Of a stretch of 7,921 bases of DNA, positions 5,804 through 7,921 are shown piece after piece. The stretch is from contig QMXC01000045.1 in NCBI GenBank assembly GCA_003661945.1, positions 1 through 7,921 of the forward strand, read 5' to 3'. Within the stretch, counting starts at the first letter, position 1, and each line of letters opens with the position of its first letter. The notes beneath the pieces were generated by a model. It worked only from the letters and a program-made list of their open reading frames with translations. It did not search any database and was not told the origin of the DNA. Position numbers and translations under genes: made by a program. The DNA is from Candidatus Bathyarchaeota archaeon (lineage in GTDB: Archaea > Thermoproteota > Bathyarchaeia > Bathyarchaeales > UBA233).

Positions 5804-6151
5804 CTACGTGGATGTTATGAGAAGTTTTACCTGGTTCACGAAGTCTTGTCGCTCTGCTTGTTTTTCATATTCGAGTCGGCGTAGTAGCCCGTAGTTCGAA
5901 TATATATCTTCGAGAATTTTCTTCTCTATGGGGTAGGCGCCTGTGCTCAGGAATTCTTCGAGTCCCTTTGTGAATTTTTCCAGCTTGTCAACGATTTCGT
6001 CTTTTCGAACTTTGTGGTTTTCCTCTAGGTAGTGGTATATTATGTGGACGGCTTCTTTTCCGAATACTTGGGTTAACGCCTTGTCTATGGCTTTTAGTAT
6101 CTGTTCTTGCACGTGTTCTCTACGGTTTTCTTTGTATATTATGCTCTGCAT
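5804..6151 (-). CDS. Small archaeal helical protein, possibly NitrOD5-like (115 aa)
   Basis: A soluble, mostly helical protein of unknown function. Residues 1-20 are polar and charged. Residues 21-80 have the pattern KALTQVFGKEAVHIIYHYLE, a charged turn with KDEIVDKLEKF, then LEEFLSTGAYPIEKKILEDI. That order (small helix with Gly, Tyr-rich helix, acidic turn, Gly-Ala-x-x-Ile-Glu helix) resembles the archaeal NitrOD5 output domain from memory; this is unverified. The tail (81-115) is a basic amphipathic helix. The frame opens upstream to 6226, but I chose the ATG at 6151 because GAGGGA lies six bases before it and a TATA-like box about 40 bases upstream would place the transcription start inside the longer version. 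There are no cysteines, membrane segments or catalytic motifs in the chosen form. It may be an adaptor or regulator. Confidence 0.8.
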   Translation of the reverse strand: MQSIIYKENRREHVQEQILKAIDKALTQVFGKEAVHIIYHYLEENHKVRKDEIVDKLEKFTKGLEEFLSTGAYPIEKKILEDIYSNYGLLRRLEYEKQAERQDFVNQVKLLITST

Positions 6152-6186
6152 AGTTTGTCCCTCATTGTTATCGTGAGTATTGCGAC

Positions 6187-6195
6187 TTAATAAGT
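6187..6195 (-). promoter_or_regulatory. TATA-like promoter of the 115-aa gene
   Basis: ACTTATTAA on the minus strand, preceded by purine-rich GGAAAT that could act as a TFB recognition element, lies about 40 bases upstream of the ATG at 6151. The predicted transcription start near 6165 leaves a short leader containing GAGGGA. It separates this gene from EndoQ, which ends at 6229. Confidence 0.5.
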
Positions 6196-6228
6196 ATTTC
6201 CGTCGAACTACACAACACAAATACATAT

Positions 6229-7515
6229 CTACATGAAATCAGAAAGGCGTCTCTGCCTTCGCCTAATCGTAGGCTTAGCAGCTTCACCTTCTTCCTCAAA
6301 AATCACCAGCTTACCGTAAACTCCGTCAAAACCCGGCGTAACCTTCACTTGCTCCTCTCGAACACGGACTATGGCTTCAGCTATACGTTCATCAACAACC
6401 TTGCACATCTCGGTTTTAGACGCGTCGATAAGCACGTGGTACTCGTTTCCGAAACGTTTGATTAAGCGGTTATAGTTTTCCCAAACCTTCCCCGTCGACG
6501 GACTGGACGCCTTGAAAACCGTGGCGATTATCTCCGAAAGGGGCAACAAGCGCATGTAACCAACAGCGTTTTTAGGAGTGAACCCTTCAGGGCGGTCAGC
6601 GAGTTCCTCGACGCGTTGTTCCACGCCTTTGGTTAGTTTTCTCCCACAGACGGGGCAGCGGTTGCCTAATTTGATGGCTTCCCGTGGCGGAAGCGAAACG
6701 CCGCAGTTTCGATGTCCCGTCCAATGATATTTTCCATAGGCTGGGTTCGTCTCGATGGTGAACTTGAACCGTGACCTATCTTTTTTTCTAATAGCCTCTA
6801 CCACCTCGGAATAGGAAGGCTTTTTCAGTTCGAAAACGTTTGCTTCTCTTCCGATGCGCCAAGGCCAGAAACTGTGGCTGTCGCTGTTCGAAACCAAGGT
6901 GAATCTGTCCAGTGCGCTTAGACGCCAGTTCATAGGCGGGTCTGACGAAAGACCCGTTTCTATGGCTGAAATGTGCTTCGTCATGTCTTGGTAGCAGTCT
7001 TCTATTCGGTCGAACCCGCTAAAGGCTCCGAAAACACTGAACCAAGGCGTCCAAGCGTGGGCTGGAATCACCATGTTAGAACGTGACACTTCAACGATTT
7101 CTTCCACGAGTTGAGGCGCACTCATATCCAGCGTCGGACGTCCATCCGCGGATAAATCGCCGTAACGCTTCAACCGCTCGTTTATCTGAACAGCTGTTTC
7201 CAAGTCTGGCGTTAGAATAAGATGATGCACTTTTTTGATGGCTCCGCCGAAATTGAAAATTGTGCTGACTTCCGTTGTTGTCATAAAATAGACTGGTGAC
7301 TCAGACGTTTTCGCTGGCTTGTATAAGCCCGTGTCTGGGTCAAAGCAGAGTTCTTCGCGAAGTTCTTCAAGCCATTTAGGATGAGTAAAATCTCCTGTGC
7401 CAACTATGGTTAAGCCCTTTATTCTCGCGAAGCGAGAAATTTCCGTTATGCACATTTTCTGGCTTGTAGCACGGCTGTAACGGCTGTGAATGTGCAAGTC
7501 CGCTATGACTCTCAG
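6229..7515 (-). CDS. endoQ: Endonuclease Q (EndoQ), PHP-domain DNA repair nuclease
   Basis: EndoQ nicks DNA on the 5' side of deaminated bases (uracil, hypoxanthine, xanthine) and abasic sites, starting archaeal repair. Counting from the CTG at 7515 (428 aa, near the usual EndoQ length), a PHP metal-binding domain fills the N-terminal half: DLHIHSRYSRA with H8 and H10, GTGD (D42), TTE (E82), VHH (97-98), PAHAW (H153) and SNSDSH (D212, H214). A zinc finger follows with C271 and C287-PV-C290, then RVEELADRPEG (301-311) and a helical C-terminal domain. The last eight residues, QRRLSDFM, match a PCNA-interacting (PIP) box, as known for Pyrococcus EndoQ. No ATG, GTG or TTG precedes the conserved first strand RVIAD; the first standard start is TTG at 7497, which would cut that strand off. 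I prefer CTG at 7515, overlapping the upstream stop as CTGA. Conservative coordinates are 6229-7497. Confidence 0.92.
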   Translation of the reverse strand: MRVIADLHIHSRYSRATSQKMCITEISRFARIKGLTIVGTGDFTHPKWLEELREELCFDPDTGLYKPAKTSESPVYFMTTTEVSTIFNFGGAIKKVHHLILTPDLETAVQINERLKRYGDLSADGRPTLDMSAPQLVEEIVEVSRSNMVIPAHAWTPWFSVFGAFSGFDRIEDCYQDMTKHISAIETGLSSDPPMNWRLSALDRFTLVSNSDSHSFWPWRIGREANVFELKKPSYSEVVEAIRKKDRSRFKFTIETNPAYGKYHWTGHRNCGVSLPPREAIKLGNRCPVCGRKLTKGVEQRVEELADRPEGFTPKNAVGYMRLLPLSEIIATVFKASSPSTGKVWENYNRLIKRFGNEYHVLIDASKTEMCKVVDERIAEAIVRVREEQVKVTPGFDGVYGKLVIFEEEGEAAKPTIRRRQRRLSDFM

Positions 7516-7921
7516 CCTTGTTCCCTTCTCCGCTTTTCCTTTTGAAGACGTTTCTTTTCATATTTTTCGAAGAGTTTCTCCCAATCCACCTTAAACATAA
7601 TAAACATCACAATTATAAACAAGACTATTCCAAGCAAAGTTCCGAACAACGCGGCAATCCAGTCGCTTCCTTCACCGAAAATGTCCCGGATAATCCCAAT
7701 AGCGTAGCGTCCACTGTAGGCGACTATAAAATTCATGCACGTTTTACCAATCAAAGCTGGGATGAAAGCTCTAATCAAGCTGTAACGCATCATCCCCAAA
7801 GGAATAAAAAGTAAGTCGTCCGGCAAGGGAGTCAAAGCGAAAACAAAAATGGCAACGGGTCCAAACCGGTCGAAAACTTTCAGCATAAACTCCATCTTTC
7901 TCCGACGGTTTGGACTTATGA
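7512..7921 (-). CDS. VTT/DedA-type membrane protein, C-terminal part (partial)
   Basis: The frame is open to the window edge, and homologous proteins are normally about 150-220 aa, so the N-terminus lies outside; the ATG at 7895 is probably internal. The visible part has the VTT (SNARE-associated/DedA, YqaA-like) pattern: a basic stretch (RRRKMEFMLKVFDRFG), a membrane segment with the re-entrant motif FALTPLPDDLLFIPLGMM, the following ALIGKTCMNFIVAYSGRYA, and a last strongly hydrophobic helix (ALFGTLLGIVLFIIVMFIMF). It ends with a highly basic cytoplasmic tail (EKYEKKRLQKEKRRREQG). VTT proteins are linked to lipid scrambling or transport and membrane homeostasis; the substrate here cannot be told. 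Its TGA overlaps the likely CTG start of EndoQ, so the two genes probably share a transcript. Confidence 0.82.
   Translation of the reverse strand, partial: ISPNRRRKMEFMLKVFDRFGPVAIFVFALTPLPDDLLFIPLGMMRYSLIRAFIPALIGKTCMNFIVAYSGRYAIGIIRDIFGEGSDWIAALFGTLLGIVLFIIVMFIMFKVDWEKLFEKYEKKRLQKEKRRREQG

Noticed and set aside
6152..6226. Upstream extension of the 115-aa protein to the ATG at 6226
   Set aside because: The extra 25 residues cover the likely TATA box and ribosome binding site of the ATG at 6151, and they look like translated promoter sequence.
7376..7561. Minus-strand 61-codon frame with an ATG upstream of EndoQ
   Set aside because: It runs one frame off EndoQ and the VTT gene, covering their junction; the translation has no family pattern and the two overlapping real genes explain the region.
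7518..7814. Plus-strand 98-codon frame
   Set aside because: It is antisense to the VTT membrane protein, with a Lys/Asn/His-rich translation typical of a shadow.
1..7921. CRISPR array, insertion sequence or attachment site
   Set aside because: No regularly spaced repeats, transposase or integrase motifs, or flanking target duplications are visible.

Overview
The window looks archaeal. TATA-like boxes sit about 35-50 bases upstream of several start codons. Strong GGAGGTG-type ribosome binding sites occur at some genes, and one gene is nearly leaderless. One protein is a clear endonuclease Q (EndoQ), a repair nuclease best known from archaea, with a PCNA-interaction tail. Overall style (many TTG/GTG starts, tight overlapping genes, small archaeal-type hypothetical proteins) would suit a Bathyarchaeia-like or related lineage, but the placement is inference; no rRNA or marker gene is present.

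Layout, left to right. At 1-45 (-) is the possible start of a gene that leaves the window. At 98-466 (-) is a small helical hypothetical protein with its own promoter and an excellent ribosome binding site. At 710-1147 (-) is a coiled-coil plus winged-helix protein, probably a DNA-binding regulator, divergent from a ThiF/MoeB/HesA-family E1-like adenylyltransferase at 1239-1988 (+). The E1-like gene converges on a three-gene minus-strand operon and overlaps its last gene by four bases. That operon reads tldD (5685 to 4303), tldE/pmbA (4316 to 2949), then a NapH-like membrane iron-sulfur protein (2959 to 1985), with overlaps of 14 and 11 bases. Upstream of it are a small archaeal protein (5804-6151, -), EndoQ (6229-7515, -) and the C-terminal part of a VTT/DedA-type membrane protein (7512 to beyond 7921, -).

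How the genes fit together. TldD and TldE are the two halves of a metalloprotease that cuts unfolded peptides; TldD carries the zinc site and TldE lacks it. The membrane iron-sulfur protein is coupled to them by overlap, which suggests co-expression but gives no known joint function. EndoQ and the VTT protein appear to share a transcript, and EndoQ probably starts at a non-standard CTG codon inside a CTGA stop/start overlap.

The least ordinary signals are the EndoQ start, the long inverted repeat flanking the tldD promoter that could mask its ribosome binding site in read-through RNA, the tldD-tldE-NapH overlap, an E1-like enzyme without the usual loop cysteine or a visible ubiquitin-like partner, and an inverted repeat near the predicted transcription start of the E1-like gene. 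I see no CRISPR array, tRNA, rRNA or insertion sequence. No gene-free stretch exceeds 300 bases; the longest (467-709) holds a promoter and short repeats.
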